Origin: an uncultured Eubacterium sp.
Lineage (GTDB): Bacteria; Bacillota; Clostridia; Oscillospirales; CAG-272
Length of the DNA: 64,000 nucleotides
Direction: 5' to 3'
NCBI GenBank assembly: GCA_900544285.1
Contig: UQUT01000008.1
Location: 1 to 64,000 of the forward strand
In this document: piece after piece, positions 32,906 through 42,459 of the stretch
How positions within the stretch are numbered: position 1 is the stretch's first letter
How the letters are laid out: the number at the start of each line of letters is the position of its first letter
The notes under the pieces: model-generated
What the model saw: the letters and a program-made list of their open reading frames with translations, nothing else
Database searches by the model: none
What the model was told of the DNA's origin: nothing
Position numbers and translations under genes: made by a program

Positions 32906-34129
32906 TTATATGACCTGAAACAGATAAAATTTCAGATAATCCGTTTCTGGAACGGAGAGCAGCGTCGGATGATCGGGCGACTGACGTCTCGCCTCTATGA
33001 GTTTGAGCGAAACGTCCGCGTCCGCCGCCGCGCTTTCAAGCATACGGACAAAAAGCCTGTTGTCCATAAAATGCGAACAGGAGCAGGTTGCAAGATAGCC
33101 TCCGCGGGGGAGGAGCTTCATCGCGCGGTAGTTTATTTCCTTATATCCCCGCTCCGCGCCTGAAATTGTTTTTCTGCTCTTTGTGAACGCCGGCGGGTCA
33201 AGGATTATCATATCGTAATCCGCACGACTTTCGCAGAGCGACGGCAAAAGATCGAAAACGTCCGTGCAGAGGAAATCCATCCTGCCGTCAAGACCGTTTC
33301 TTGCGGCGTTTGCCTTCGCCATTTCGATCGCCTGCGACGAAACATCGACAGCCGTCACGTGTGCCGCCCCGCCCATAGCGGCGTTGAGTGCAAACGAGCC
33401 GGTATGAGTAAAGCAGTCGAGAACCTTTTTCCCCTTTGCAATTTTCGAGACTGCAAGACGGTTGTATTTCTGATCGAGGAAAAAGCCCGTTTTCTGCCCG
33501 TTCTCAACGTCAACCTTGTATATTATTCCGTTTTCTTTTATCTCCGTGACGGGCGATGAGACGTGCGGCGCAAAGTCTCTTTCGTACCATCCTTTGTATT
33601 CTGTCAGCCCTTCAAGCTCCCTTATCGCAACGTCATTGCGCTCGAATATTCCGGAGAACTTCATGTTTCTGCGCAAAAGCTCGCCGATAAGCGCGCGGAA
33701 AATCATATCCTTTCTGATCTCAATGCCGTATGAAAGCACCTGAACGGATACGATTCCGTCGTAATAATCGACGGTCAGCCCCGGAATTCCGTCCGCCTCG
33801 CCGAATATGAGCCTGCTCGCGGAAATGTCCTCTCCCATAACGGTCGTCCTGTAATCCAGCGCATACGAAATGCGACGGGTGAAAAACGCCTCATCGAGAC
33901 GGTCGTTTGCATTTCTTGTCAGAAGTCTTATTCTTATCTTGCTCTTCTCGCTGTATATTCCCGTGCCGAGGTACGAGCCCTTCTGCGATATAACGTCAAC
34001 GGCGGAGCCGTTTTCAATATTCTCTCCCGCCGTAATTTCCTCTCCGTAGACCCAAGGGTGTCCCGCCTTTATCGATATCTCCGCTTTTTTTGTGACTGTA
34101 AAGCGCGGATAAATTCTTTCCTGTTTCAT
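32906..34129 (-). CDS. Class I SAM-dependent rRNA methyltransferase, RlmI-like
   Basis: A 407-residue protein with an N-terminal PUA RNA-binding domain (about 8-85, VTKKAEISIKAGHPWVYGEEI) and a Rossmann methyltransferase domain. Motifs are VLDCFTHTGSFALNAAMGGA, then YDMIILDPPAFTKSRK and a Cys-containing GYLATCSCSHFM near the catalytic pocket. This is the RlmI/YwbD layout, which methylates C5 of a 23S rRNA cytosine in E. coli. The ATG at 34129 has AGGA upstream, and a good promoter precedes it. Exact target base not determinable. Confidence 0.88.
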   Translation of the reverse strand: MKQERIYPRFTVTKKAEISIKAGHPWVYGEEITAGENIENGSAVDVISQKGSYLGTGIYSEKSKIRIRLLTRNANDRLDEAFFTRRISYALDYRTTVMGEDISASRLIFGEADGIPGLTVDYYDGIVSVQVLSYGIEIRKDMIFRALIGELLRRNMKFSGIFERNDVAIRELEGLTEYKGWYERDFAPHVSSPVTEIKENGIIYKVDVENGQKTGFFLDQKYNRLAVSKIAKGKKVLDCFTHTGSFALNAAMGGAAHVTAVDVSSQAIEMAKANAARNGLDGRMDFLCTDVFDLLPSLCESRADYDMIILDPPAFTKSRKTISGAERGYKEINYRAMKLLPRGGYLATCSCSHFMDNRLFVRMLESAAADADVSLKLIEARRQSPDHPTLLSVPETDYLKFYLFQVI

Positions 34130-34163
34130 ATGATTTTTATTCCTTAAACAAAATGATACAAAT

Positions 34164-34192
34164 ATTTTACTATTGTCCGATTGTTTTTGCAA
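34164..34192 (-). promoter_or_regulatory. Promoter of the RlmI-like gene
   Basis: TTGCAA (34192-34187), 17 bp, TAAAAT (34169-34164). ACTATTG motifs in opposite orientation (34169-34175 and 34190-34196) flank the spacer. Confidence 0.7.
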
Positions 34193-34230
34193 TAGTTATT
34201 CGCTATATTGTTTTTTAGTCATTATTACTA

Positions 34231-34259
34231 TTGTAAAAAGAAAATTTTTATGAGATAAT
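34231..34259 (+). promoter_or_regulatory. Promoter of the acyl-CoA ligase operon
   Basis: TTGTAA (34231-34236), 17 bp, GATAAT (34254-34259). A third ACTATTG motif (34227-34233) overlaps the -35. Confidence 0.7.
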
Positions 34260-34331
34260 GATAATGGTTTTTTATGCTGATTTTTATCCGGCTGAAAAAC
34301 CCGAAGAAAAAATCTTTTTTCGGAGATGGAA

Positions 34332-36029
34332 ATGAATAAAAACAACTTCAACAATTTCGTTTATAACGTACCCGAAATATCGAGCATCCGCGACCTTTGC
34401 GACGGAAGCTGCGAACGCTTCCCGAAAAATACGGCGTTTGCCTTCAGAGACGGCGACGGCGTACGCGAGGTTACCTACGAAGAGGTTTATGACGACGTGA
34501 AAGCGTTTGCCTCGTATCTGCACAGTCTCGGTCTTGAGGGAAAGAAAATCGCAGTGATGGGAAGAAACTGCTATGAATGGGCGTTGACTTACCTCACCGT
34601 ATGCGCAGGCGTCGGAGTGATTGTCCCTCTTGACAAGGATCTGAGCGCGGACGATATCAAATATCTGATCGACGATTCCGAAACGGCGGCTATCGTCTTT
34701 ATGGCGGGTAGCGAAGGAAAGCTCGCCGAGATAAATGACGGGGTTATAAAGCTGCCGGCGTCCGGAATGGAAAAATACATTGCGGAGGGCGAAAAGCTCC
34801 GCTCGGAGGGCGACAGATCGTATGAGAATCACAGGGTTGACCCGTACGCTCTCGGCATACTGCTCTATACCTCAGGCACGACGGGCGTTTCAAAGGGCGT
34901 TATGCTCTCGCAATATAACATCTGCTCAAACATTGTTCACGTTGCGAGAAGAACCGCCGTCTACCCCTATGACAGAGCGCTTTCCGTTCTTCCTCTGCAC
35001 CATACATACGAATGTATGGCAGGGTTTCTCTCGTTCTTCTATGCGGGAGCAAGCATAGCATATAACAATTCTCTCCGCCAGCTTCAGGCTGACTTTGTGC
35101 TGTTCAAGCCGACGGTATTCGTCGCCGTGCCGGTGCTTCTTGAAAAGCTGTATTCGATGATCGTCAAAAAGTATGCAAAGATGAAAGGCGGCAAAGCGGT
35201 TCTCGCTGTTCAGAGATCGCTTTCAAAGCTTGTCTCGAAGGGCGAGGCGCAGAGAAAAATATTCGCGACAGTCAACGCCTCTCTCGGCGGCAGGCTCAAC
35301 AGAATTCTCTGCGGAGCGGCGGCGCTTTCGCCCGAGGCTTATCACGGCTATGAGAGCTTCGGATACCGCGTTTACGTCGGCTACGGGCTGACCGAAACCT
35401 CTCCCGTCTGCATAATGCATCACGACGGATACAGAAGCGCGGACGACATCGGTTATCCTCTTGTCGGGGTAAACGTAAAGATTGTCGAGCCGAACGCCGA
35501 AGGCATAGGCGAGCTTGCCGTAAAGGGACCGAACGTCATGCTCGGTTATTATAAGAACCCGCAGGCAACGGCAGAGGTAATCCGCGACGGCTGGTTCTAT
35601 ACGGGCGACCTTGCGAAACGCCTCGACAACGGCGCGTATAAAATAATGGGAAGAATAAAAAGCATGATAGTGCTCGAAAACGGCAAAAAGGTCTTTCCGG
35701 AGGAGATAGAGTATTATCTGAACGAAAACAAATTCGTTTCGGAGAGCTTTGTTTTCGGAAAGGAAACAGACGGGGCAACAGTCGTCACGGCGTCGATAAT
35801 TCCCGATAAGGAGGAAATTGACGAGGAGCTGAAAAAATCCGGAGAGCTGACGGACGAAGAGCGCGAAAACAGAATAAAAGCAATAATAACGTCCGTTGTA
35901 TCGGAGGTAAACGGCAAATTCGCCGCATACAAAGCGGTGAAGAAAATAATTATCCGCAAGAGCGACTTTATAAAAACAACGACGCATAAAATCAAGCGTC
36001 TTGAAGAAAAAAACAAGGAAGAGGAGTAA
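34332..36029 (+). CDS. Long-chain fatty acid/acyl-CoA ligase (AMP-forming)
   Basis: A 565-residue AMP-binding enzyme, which activates a carboxylic acid (probably long-chain) to acyl-CoA through an acyl-adenylate. The P-loop motif LYTSGTTGVSKG is at about 178-189, then LSVLPLHHTYE, GYGLTETSPV, WFYTGDLAKR and the C-terminal Lys-containing KTTTHKIKR. I start at 34332 because GGAG is six bases upstream; the ATG at 34326 has no room for it. It is the first gene of a four-gene plus-strand operon. Confidence 0.88.
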   Translation: MNKNNFNNFVYNVPEISSIRDLCDGSCERFPKNTAFAFRDGDGVREVTYEEVYDDVKAFASYLHSLGLEGKKIAVMGRNCYEWALTYLTVCAGVGVIVPLDKDLSADDIKYLIDDSETAAIVFMAGSEGKLAEINDGVIKLPASGMEKYIAEGEKLRSEGDRSYENHRVDPYALGILLYTSGTTGVSKGVMLSQYNICSNIVHVARRTAVYPYDRALSVLPLHHTYECMAGFLSFFYAGASIAYNNSLRQLQADFVLFKPTVFVAVPVLLEKLYSMIVKKYAKMKGGKAVLAVQRSLSKLVSKGEAQRKIFATVNASLGGRLNRILCGAAALSPEAYHGYESFGYRVYVGYGLTETSPVCIMHHDGYRSADDIGYPLVGVNVKIVEPNAEGIGELAVKGPNVMLGYYKNPQATAEVIRDGWFYTGDLAKRLDNGAYKIMGRIKSMIVLENGKKVFPEEIEYYLNENKFVSESFVFGKETDGATVVTASIIPDKEEIDEELKKSGELTDEERENRIKAIITSVVSEVNGKFAAYKAVKKIIIRKSDFIKTTTHKIKRLEEKNKEEE

Positions 36030-36036
36030 TCGGAGA

Positions 36037-36201
36037 ATGAAAAAACAGCTGACATCAAAGAAAAAATGTACCCTTTGGATAACTGCCCTGCTGGGACTTG
36101 CGGCGGTTATATGCGGAATCGTCACGATCGTCAACTATTTCACAAAAACCCTGTTTGACCTCATCTCAAACGGAGACCTTGAAATCGACGACGAGGACTG
36201 A
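36037..36201 (+). CDS. Small single-pass membrane protein
   Basis: A 54-residue protein. A basic N-terminus (MKKQLTSKKKC) precedes one hydrophobic helix (about 12-32, LWITALLGLAAVICGIVTIV), followed by an acidic tail ending EIDDED. CGGAG lies just before the ATG at 36037, and the gene begins seven bases after the acyl-CoA ligase stop, so it is translated as part of that operon. I do not recognise it. It might anchor or regulate a neighbour at the membrane. Confidence 0.65.
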   Translation: MKKQLTSKKKCTLWITALLGLAAVICGIVTIVNYFTKTLFDLISNGDLEIDDED

Positions 36202-36245
36202 CATACCAAAACAAAAATATCATCTTTTAAGGAGCAATTTTCTCA

Positions 36246-37634
36246 ATGGAAAAATTCGATGTTTGTATAATCGGCGCCGGCATAGGCGGGCTTATGGCGG
36301 CTTATAAGCTCAAAGCTCACAACCCCGGGGCGAGCGTTATCATAGTTGAAAAGGGACAGACGCTTGAAAGAAGAAAATGCCCCGCTTCGGCAGAGCGCGG
36401 CTGCGTACACTGCGGCATCTGCGCAATAACCAACGGCTACGGCGGCGCAGGCGCAAGAAGCGACGGCAAGCTCAACGTCGGCACGGCGTACGGCGGTATT
36501 CTCGGAGACGAGCTGGGAGAAGCGAGGGCGATGAAATATATCCGCGAGGTCGACAGCACCCTTGAGAGCTTTGCCGATATCATCGACGGCGTTCGCGACT
36601 ACCCCGAAATGTTCCTTTCAAACGAGGATCTGAAACTCAAATGTCTGCAAAACAATCTCCGCCTTCTCGATATGGACGTCCGTCACCTCGGCACGGACAG
36701 AAACTTCAACATCCTCAAAAACATAATAAAGCACCTCGATGAAGTCGGCGTTGATATGCGTTCCGGAACCGAAATCGATAACGTCGAGCACGAGGACGGC
36801 AAATGGCACGTCACAGGCAAGAATACTGATATCGAAGCTGAAAAAATCATAATCGCCGTCGGACGTGTCGGGGCGGGATTCGTATCGAAATTCTGCAATA
36901 AATTTGATATAAAAATGAAGACAAACGCCGTCGACATAGGCGTGCGCGTCGAAATGAAGGACGCCATCTGGCGTGAATTTTCAAGTCGCATTTATGAGCC
37001 GAAAATTCTTTGCCGCACAAAAACCTTTGAGGACAAAACAAGAATGTTCTGTTTCAATCAGGGCGGTATCGTCAGCGCGGAAAACAACAACGGCATAATC
37101 ACCGCAAACGGTCACAGCTTCTCCGATAAGAGCAAAAAAACGGACAACTGCAACTTCGCAATCCTTTCAAGCATAAACTTCACGGAGCCCTTCAACAAGC
37201 CAACGGAATTCGTTGAGTCGATTTCCCGCCTTGCAAACAGCATCGGCAACGGAAACGTTCTTGTTCAACGTTTCGGAGACCTTGTCCGCGGAAGAAGAAC
37301 AAACGATCATCGCCTCGGTCACAGCACCGTCATCCCGACCTTGAAAGCAACCCCCGGCGACATTTCCCTCGTAATGCCCCACAGAATTCTCACAAACATA
37401 ATCGACACAATCTATGCCCTCGACAAGGTCGCGCCCGGTACGGCAAACGACGATACCCTTCTCTACGGTTGCGAGGCGAAATATTATTCAATCCGTCCCG
37501 TTCACCAGCCGAATTTTGAGGTTATGGACGGCGCATACATCATCGGCGACTGCAGCGGTATCACCCGCGGACTTTCCCAGGCAGGCGCGATGGGTCTCTT
37601 CGTCGCGGACGACATAGCGGGTAAAAACGCATGA
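36246..37634 (+). CDS. FAD-dependent oxidoreductase (COG2509-like)
   Basis: A 462-residue flavoprotein. The FAD-binding GxGxxG is at the N-terminus (IIGAGIGGLMAAYKL), with a second nucleotide-fold strand (IIIAVGRVGAGFVSKFC). A Cys-rich segment follows the first fold: CPASAERGCVHCGICAI at about 43-59, then GGAGARSDGKLN. The C-terminus carries the FAD-closing YIIGDCSGITRGLSQAGAMG. The family is common in anaerobes; its substrate is unknown. AAGGAG is found before the ATG at 36246, and the stop overlaps the next start in ATGA. Confidence 0.85.
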   Translation: MEKFDVCIIGAGIGGLMAAYKLKAHNPGASVIIVEKGQTLERRKCPASAERGCVHCGICAITNGYGGAGARSDGKLNVGTAYGGILGDELGEARAMKYIREVDSTLESFADIIDGVRDYPEMFLSNEDLKLKCLQNNLRLLDMDVRHLGTDRNFNILKNIIKHLDEVGVDMRSGTEIDNVEHEDGKWHVTGKNTDIEAEKIIIAVGRVGAGFVSKFCNKFDIKMKTNAVDIGVRVEMKDAIWREFSSRIYEPKILCRTKTFEDKTRMFCFNQGGIVSAENNNGIITANGHSFSDKSKKTDNCNFAILSSINFTEPFNKPTEFVESISRLANSIGNGNVLVQRFGDLVRGRRTNDHRLGHSTVIPTLKATPGDISLVMPHRILTNIIDTIYALDKVAPGTANDDTLLYGCEAKYYSIRPVHQPNFEVMDGAYIIGDCSGITRGLSQAGAMGLFVADDIAGKNA

Positions 37635-38317
37635 TAAAAAACGTCCTCTTCGACCTTGACGACACTATCCTTGATTTCGGAAAAGCCGAAAGAGATGCTC
37701 TGTCGCTGGCGTTTACCGAAAAAGGCATTGAGCCGACAGACGAGCTTCTTTCGCGTTACAGCGTGATAAACGAGGAACACTGGAAACGTCTCGAAAGAGA
37801 GGAAATCTCTCGGGATGAGGTCAAATACGGCAGGTTCCGCCAGCTCTTTGACGAATACGGAATAACCGCCTCGCCCGTAGAGACCGCCGACCTGTACGAG
37901 GATTTTTTAAGCCACGGACATTACTTTATCGACGGCGCGGAAGCGCTTCTCTCCTCCCTCTCCGAAAAATATCGGCTGTATCTCGTTTCAAACGGAACGT
38001 ACAGCGTTCAGGAGGGCAGGCTCGCAAGCTCGGGAATCGAAAAGTTTTTCAAAGGGATATTCATCTCCGAAAAGGTCGGATGTGAAAAGCCCAAGAAGGA
38101 ATTTTTCGACGTTTGTTTCTCCCATATACCGAATTTTTCAAAGGAGGAGACCGTCATCATAGGCGACAGCCTCACATCGGATATGCGCGGTGGTAAAAAC
38201 GCCGGGATAAAGACCGTATGGTTCAACCGCAAGGGCAAAACGAACGGTACCGATATGACCTTTGATTCAACCGCGACTTCGCTTTTTGAAATCGAAGATA
38301 TAATAAAAAATCTGTAA
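37631..38317 (+). CDS. yjjG: YjjG-type HAD nucleotidase
   Basis: A 228-residue HAD subfamily IA phosphatase of the YjjG (noncanonical pyrimidine nucleotidase) type. Motif I FDLDDTILDF is at residues 7-16, motif II LVSNGTYSVQ in the middle, and motif III Lys with GCEKPKKEFF then IIGDSLTSDMRGG close the site. A small helical cap lies at about 17-90. It overlaps the FAD oxidoreductase by four bases and ends the operon before a terminator. In E. coli YjjG cleans the nucleotide pool; the link to acyl-CoA synthesis here is only positional. Confidence 0.85.
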   Translation: MIKNVLFDLDDTILDFGKAERDALSLAFTEKGIEPTDELLSRYSVINEEHWKRLEREEISRDEVKYGRFRQLFDEYGITASPVETADLYEDFLSHGHYFIDGAEALLSSLSEKYRLYLVSNGTYSVQEGRLASSGIEKFFKGIFISEKVGCEKPKKEFFDVCFSHIPNFSKEETVIIGDSLTSDMRGGKNAGIKTVWFNRKGKTNGTDMTFDSTATSLFEIEDIIKNL

Positions 38318-38323
38318 AAAGCT

Positions 38324-38360
38324 AAATTCCCCGCATCCGTTTCGGACGCGGGGAATTTTC
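38324..38360 (+). terminator. Terminator of the acyl-CoA ligase operon
   Basis: AAATTCCCCGCATCCG pairs with CGGACGCGGGGAATTT around a TTT loop, followed by T residues. Confidence 0.85.
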
Positions 38361-38368
38361 GTCTGAAA

Positions 38369-38405
38369 ATAAAAAATCGGCTTCACATAAGGAAAAACCG
38401 ATTTT
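38369..38405 (-). terminator. Terminator of yggS operon
   Basis: AAAATCGG and CCGATTTT pair on the minus strand right after the yggS stop, followed by a T run. Confidence 0.75.
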
Positions 38406-38411
38406 ATACAT

Positions 38412-39086
38412 TTATATAATTTGCTTTCTCTCACCGAAAATTCCGGTGCCTATGCGGATAATGTCAGCTCCCTCGGAGAGCGCCTCGCGATAGCTTCCGG
38501 TCATTCCCATAGAAAGAATTGCGTCTCCTGAAAAGTATTTTTCGTTTTCGGATTTAAGCCGCGCAAGTAAGGTAAAATAGCCGCGCTTTTCATCGGAGCT
38601 GTCTGTCACCGGCGTAACCGCCATAAGCCCGCGCAGGCGAAGATTTTTCATTTTTGAAATCTCTTCAAGCGCCGCGGAAAGCTCCTCGGGCAAAAATCCG
38701 CCCTTCTGCGGTTCTCTTCCGGTGTTCACCTCGCAGAGGACGTCCGTGACAACGCCGACCTTTCCGCTTCTCGAAGCTATCTCCTTCGCAAGCGAAACGG
38801 AGTCGACGCTTTCAATCATCGAAACCTTGCCGACAAGATATTTGACCTTGTTTTTTTGCAATGTCCCGATGAAATGAACCTCTGTTCCCGAAAGGTACGG
38901 CTCGTGTGAAAGAAATTCCTGCACGCGGTTCTCGCCGACAAGCGTCACACCGCAACTGTCAATCGCATACCGGATTTCCTCCGGCGTGCGATTTTTTATC
39001 ACGGCGCAAAGGCGTGCCTTTGGATAAGCCCCCATATCGCCGCGCAATTTTTCGATATTTGTTTTTATTTTATCAAAATCGCTCAT
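38412..39086 (-). CDS. YggS-family PLP-binding protein
   Basis: A 224-residue PLP homeostasis protein (YggS/YBL036C family). The PLP-linking Lys is K31 in LCAVIKNRTP, then GENRVQEFLS, HFIGTLQKNKVKYLVG and SMGMTGSYREALSEGAD with IRIGTGIFG at the end. It carries cofactor and affects amino-acid and keto-acid balance but has no known catalytic reaction. It directly abuts the HlyD-like gene. In clostridia these two usually sit with sepF and divIVA; here four genes (rluD, cof, queA, miaA) lie between. Confidence 0.9.
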   Translation of the reverse strand: MSDFDKIKTNIEKLRGDMGAYPKARLCAVIKNRTPEEIRYAIDSCGVTLVGENRVQEFLSHEPYLSGTEVHFIGTLQKNKVKYLVGKVSMIESVDSVSLAKEIASRSGKVGVVTDVLCEVNTGREPQKGGFLPEELSAALEEISKMKNLRLRGLMAVTPVTDSSDEKRGYFTLLARLKSENEKYFSGDAILSMGMTGSYREALSEGADIIRIGTGIFGERKQII

Positions 39087-40328
39087 TCAGCCCACAATCT
39101 TTCCTTCATAAAGATTTGTATCGTCCAGAATCAGAAGGTCGTTCAACGCAATCGGAGCAAACTTGCAGTCATCGCCGACGTTGCCGTCGACGAGATAGCT
39201 GCCGTCCCTCTCACCGATAATGTTCACGGCGCGTACCCTCGCAATTCCCTTCTTGAATATATAAACACAGGTCTGCCCGTCAATAACGCGCACAGTCGAT
39301 GACGGAACTCTCAGCCCAGTGCATTTTGCGCACAGAACCTTCATCTGCTGAAACCTCGTCATGTCAAATCCCGATGGAATATAAGATGACGAAAAGCAAA
39401 GCACTGCCTCGTTTTTTTCATAATTTATACTCTTGTATAAAAGGCTCAGTGACATTTCCTCGGGGCAGGAATTACCGATGAAACTGCAATCGTAATTTCC
39501 CCCCGAATAAAGTCCCTCCGCCCTTTCAAGCGTTGTTTTACAGATAAAATACCATTTGAAATTCGTGACAATCGCTCCGACGGCGTTTGCATATTCGGTC
39601 TTTTCCGCGGAGGTTATCTCGTCAAAATTTTCCGTCGTGACAGTCATCGCAAGGGCGGTCGTCAGCTTGCCCTCGTAGCCGTCGCAATACGAAAAGAAGT
39701 ATCCGGAAACATCCGTCGTCACACTTGACTCAACCCCGCCGAGAGACGAAATCAGCTCGGCACGTTCGGTTTTGAGCACCTCCGCCTCTGAAGAAAAATC
39801 GGTCTTTCCCTTTGCCGCAAGCTCGCGACAGTTTATCAGCACAGATAGCTCTTCCTTGTGTGCGTTGACCCAGATAAGCTCGCCCTGAGCCGTTTTTGAA
39901 GCTATTTCAAGTCTCAATGCTTCAATTTTCGCGTCCAGACTTTCCGTTGTTATGCTCTCGCCGACCTCGCTTTTTTCAAGCACCGACAAGAGAGAATTTA
40001 TCGTTTTCAGCCGTTCCTCCGCTTCAGGTGAGGCAACCTTGTAAACATCGGCGACAGTCGCGCCGACTTTCATCTTTTCTCCGTCCGAAAAATGACGTTC
40101 GACCGTACCGACAGAGGACGAAAGAATCGGTGCGTCATCGCGGAAAATATATCCCGAAAAAATCTCCGTATCGTCATACTCGGCATACGTGACAACATAA
40201 AGCTGCGTTTCCGGCGCGAAAGCCTTGACGATATGATATATTATGTAAACAACGGCGATGACAGACAGCACTGTCGAAATTATTACTTTCCGCTTGAACG
40301 TTGCGTCGTGCTTTTCAGTATTTTTCAC
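39087..40328 (-). CDS. HlyD-like membrane-fusion protein of the division cluster
   Basis: A 413-residue protein with one N-terminal membrane helix (about 13-33) and an extracellular HlyD-type region: a barrel-sandwich-like strand set (FSGYIFRDDAPILSSSVGTV, GEKMKVGATVADVYK), a helical hairpin (about 100-190), and C-terminal beta strands (GLRVPSSTVRVIDGQTCVYIF). No TolC-type exporter partners are nearby. Homologs occur next to yggS and sepF in many Clostridia and may act at the division site rather than in export. The GTG start at 40328 follows AGGAGG by eight bases. Confidence 0.8.
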   Translation of the reverse strand: MKNTEKHDATFKRKVIISTVLSVIAVVYIIYHIVKAFAPETQLYVVTYAEYDDTEIFSGYIFRDDAPILSSSVGTVERHFSDGEKMKVGATVADVYKVASPEAEERLKTINSLLSVLEKSEVGESITTESLDAKIEALRLEIASKTAQGELIWVNAHKEELSVLINCRELAAKGKTDFSSEAEVLKTERAELISSLGGVESSVTTDVSGYFFSYCDGYEGKLTTALAMTVTTENFDEITSAEKTEYANAVGAIVTNFKWYFICKTTLERAEGLYSGGNYDCSFIGNSCPEEMSLSLLYKSINYEKNEAVLCFSSSYIPSGFDMTRFQQMKVLCAKCTGLRVPSSTVRVIDGQTCVYIFKKGIARVRAVNIIGERDGSYLVDGNVGDDCKFAPIALNDLLILDDTNLYEGKIVG

Positions 40329-40349
40329 AGTCGCTGCCTCCTTTGCTTT

Positions 40350-41282
40350 TTATTTTCCGATTATTTTTTCCGCCTCGCCGACAAGCGATTGAAAATCGCA
40401 GAGCCTGTCCGGATAAAGCCAGTTTATGCTCGGATTTCTCCTCAGCCAAGTCAGCTGGCGCTTTGCATAGCGTCTTGTTCCGAGCTTGATTTTTTCAACG
40501 GCGTCCCCGAGCGAGCAGTCGCCCGCAATATATCCGAGCATTTCCTTATAACCTATCGCCTGCCCCGCCGTGCTCTCCGCAGACAAAAGCCCACGGGACA
40601 CAAGCGAGCGGACTTCTCCTTCAAGCCCCGCTTCGATCATAGCGTCAACACGCCTGTTTATACGGTTGTATAACACTTCTCTGTCATCATAGTCAAGCCC
40701 GATTATCAAGCTCTCATAAGGAGAATCGGATATTGCCTCCCTGTCGTGCTCGGTTTTGGTCTTGCCCGTAAGCTCATAAATTTCAATCGCGCGGGCGACC
40801 CTGCGAACGTTGTTTTTGTGTATTTTTTCAGCCGCCTGCGGGTCGATCTCACGCAATCTTTCGTGAAGCGCATCTGCGCCGTTTTTCTCGGCAAAGGCGA
40901 TGAGCTCGCCCCGGAGCTTTTCATCGCTTTCAATCTCACCAAAATCCAGTCTGCCGAGGACGGTATCAAGGTAAAGTCCCGTTCCTCCGCAAAGAACGGC
41001 TCTTTTTCCCCGCGACTGTACATCGGCTATGACCTTGTGTGCGCGCTCCGCAAATTCAGCGGCGGAGAAGTTTTCCGTCGGCTCGCAGATGTCGATCATA
41101 TGATGACGAACCTCCGCCTGCTCTGCCTTTGTCGGTTTCGCTGTTCCGATGTCAAGCCCTCTGTAGATCTGCATCGAGTCGAGGGAGATGAGTTCCCCAT
41201 CCAGTCTTTTGCAAAGCTCCAGCGCAAGCGCACTCTTTCCGGAAGCCGTCGGTCCTGCAACGGCAATAATCTTATCGTTCAT
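40350..41282 (-). CDS. miaA: tRNA dimethylallyltransferase
   Basis: A 310-residue MiaA, which adds dimethylallyl to A37 of tRNAs reading UNN codons. The P-loop is GPTASGKS at about 10-17, then ISLDSMQIYRGLDIGTAKPT, HHMIDI, GGTGLYLDTVLG, and the tRNA-contact region RRYAKRQLTWLRRNPSINWL near the end. The length is normal. It lies between queA and the HlyD-like gene in one minus-strand run. Confidence 0.95.
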   Translation of the reverse strand: MNDKIIAVAGPTASGKSALALELCKRLDGELISLDSMQIYRGLDIGTAKPTKAEQAEVRHHMIDICEPTENFSAAEFAERAHKVIADVQSRGKRAVLCGGTGLYLDTVLGRLDFGEIESDEKLRGELIAFAEKNGADALHERLREIDPQAAEKIHKNNVRRVARAIEIYELTGKTKTEHDREAISDSPYESLIIGLDYDDREVLYNRINRRVDAMIEAGLEGEVRSLVSRGLLSAESTAGQAIGYKEMLGYIAGDCSLGDAVEKIKLGTRRYAKRQLTWLRRNPSINWLYPDRLCDFQSLVGEAEKIIGK

Positions 41283-41349
41283 TTCAAAATCCTGTTTATA
41301 TAGATGTCGTCTGCGTTTTCGGTTTTATACTTCTGTATACAATTCATTA

Positions 41350-42420
41350 TCACTTGATAAAGCAAGCGTCGCCGAACGAGAAAAATCTGTATTTCTCCTT
41401 CACAGCCTCGGCATAAGCTCTCATTGTAAATTCCTTTCCCGCAAGCGCGGAAACGAGCATAACAAGCGTACTCTCCGGCAGATGAAAATTAGTTATAAGC
41501 GCGTCTGTCGCCTTGAATTTATAGCCCGGATAAATGAAGATTCCGGTGTCGTCGCACATTGGATGAACAATTCCGTCATCTGTCGACGCACTTTCAAGCG
41601 TTCTGCACGACGTCGTTCCGCAGGCAATTATCCTTCCACCCGCCGCCCGAGCCGCATTTATGACGTCCGCGCTCTCTTTGGTGACCGTGAAAAATTCGCT
41701 GTGCATTATGTGATCCTTTATGCTCTCCGCCTTGACGGGGCGGAACGTTCCGAGACCGACGTGAAGCATCACGGGCGCAATCTTCACGCCCATATCGCGG
41801 ATTTTCGCAAGAAGCTCCTCCGTAAAATGCAGTCCTGCCGTCGGAGCAGCTGCCGAGCCGGACTCCTTTGCGTAAACGGTCTGATAATCGTCGTTGTTTT
41901 TAAGCTCTTCGGTTATATACGGAGGGAGCGGCATTTTGCCGATCCTGTCCAGTATCGAAAACAGCGATTCCCCGCCGGTGCGGTCATAATCGAAGGTAAC
42001 GATTCTGTTTCCGTCCTCAATTATTTCGTCAATCGTCGCGGTCAGAATTCCGTCTCCGAAGGAAACCCTTGCCCCCTCGCGCAGTCTCCTGCCGGGGCGG
42101 ACAAGCACCTCCCAACGGTCAAGCGATTTCTGACGGAGAAGCAGAAATTCGCAGGCTGCACCGCCCTCGCCGAGCTTTTTACCGTATATTCTCGCAGGAA
42201 TGACCTTCGAATCGTTTATAACAAGGACGTCGCCGGGGTGCAGATATTCCGTTATATCGCGGAATATCCTGTGCTCAAGGGTCTGTGTTTCCCTATCCAT
42301 AACGAGAAGCCTTGCGGCGTCTCTCGGCTCGCAGGGGTGCTGCGCTATCAGCTCCTGCGGGAGGTCAAAATTGAAATCAGATGTTTTCAGTTCCGTTTTT
42401 GAAAGGTCGTTTTTTATCAT
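41350..42420 (-). CDS. queA: S-adenosylmethionine:tRNA ribosyltransferase-isomerase
   Basis: A 356-residue QueA, which makes epoxyqueuosine in tRNA using the ribose of SAM. Motifs are [21 protein letters not shown] at the N-terminus, [22 protein letters not shown] sequence, [26 protein letters not shown] and [18 protein letters not shown]. The N-terminus is about 15 residues longer than many homologs; the ATG at 42420 has only a weak ribosome site, so a start a few codons later is possible. No tgt follows. Confidence 0.95.
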   Translation of the reverse strand: MIKNDLSKTELKTSDFNFDLPQELIAQHPCEPRDAARLLVMDRETQTLEHRIFRDITEYLHPGDVLVINDSKVIPARIYGKKLGEGGAACEFLLLRQKSLDRWEVLVRPGRRLREGARVSFGDGILTATIDEIIEDGNRIVTFDYDRTGGESLFSILDRIGKMPLPPYITEELKNNDDYQTVYAKESGSAAAPTAGLHFTEELLAKIRDMGVKIAPVMLHVGLGTFRPVKAESIKDHIMHSEFFTVTKESADVINAARAAGGRIIACGTTSCRTLESASTDDGIVHPMCDDTGIFIYPGYKFKATDALITNFHLPESTLVMLVSALAGKEFTMRAYAEAVKEKYRFFSFGDACFIK

Positions 42421-42459
42421 TTTATTTATTCCTTATACGATTGTATAATATTCAAAAAA

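Noticed and set aside
41188..42402. 404-codon plus-strand frame opposite queA
   Set aside because: QueA motifs on the minus strand are complete and the antisense product matches nothing recognisable.
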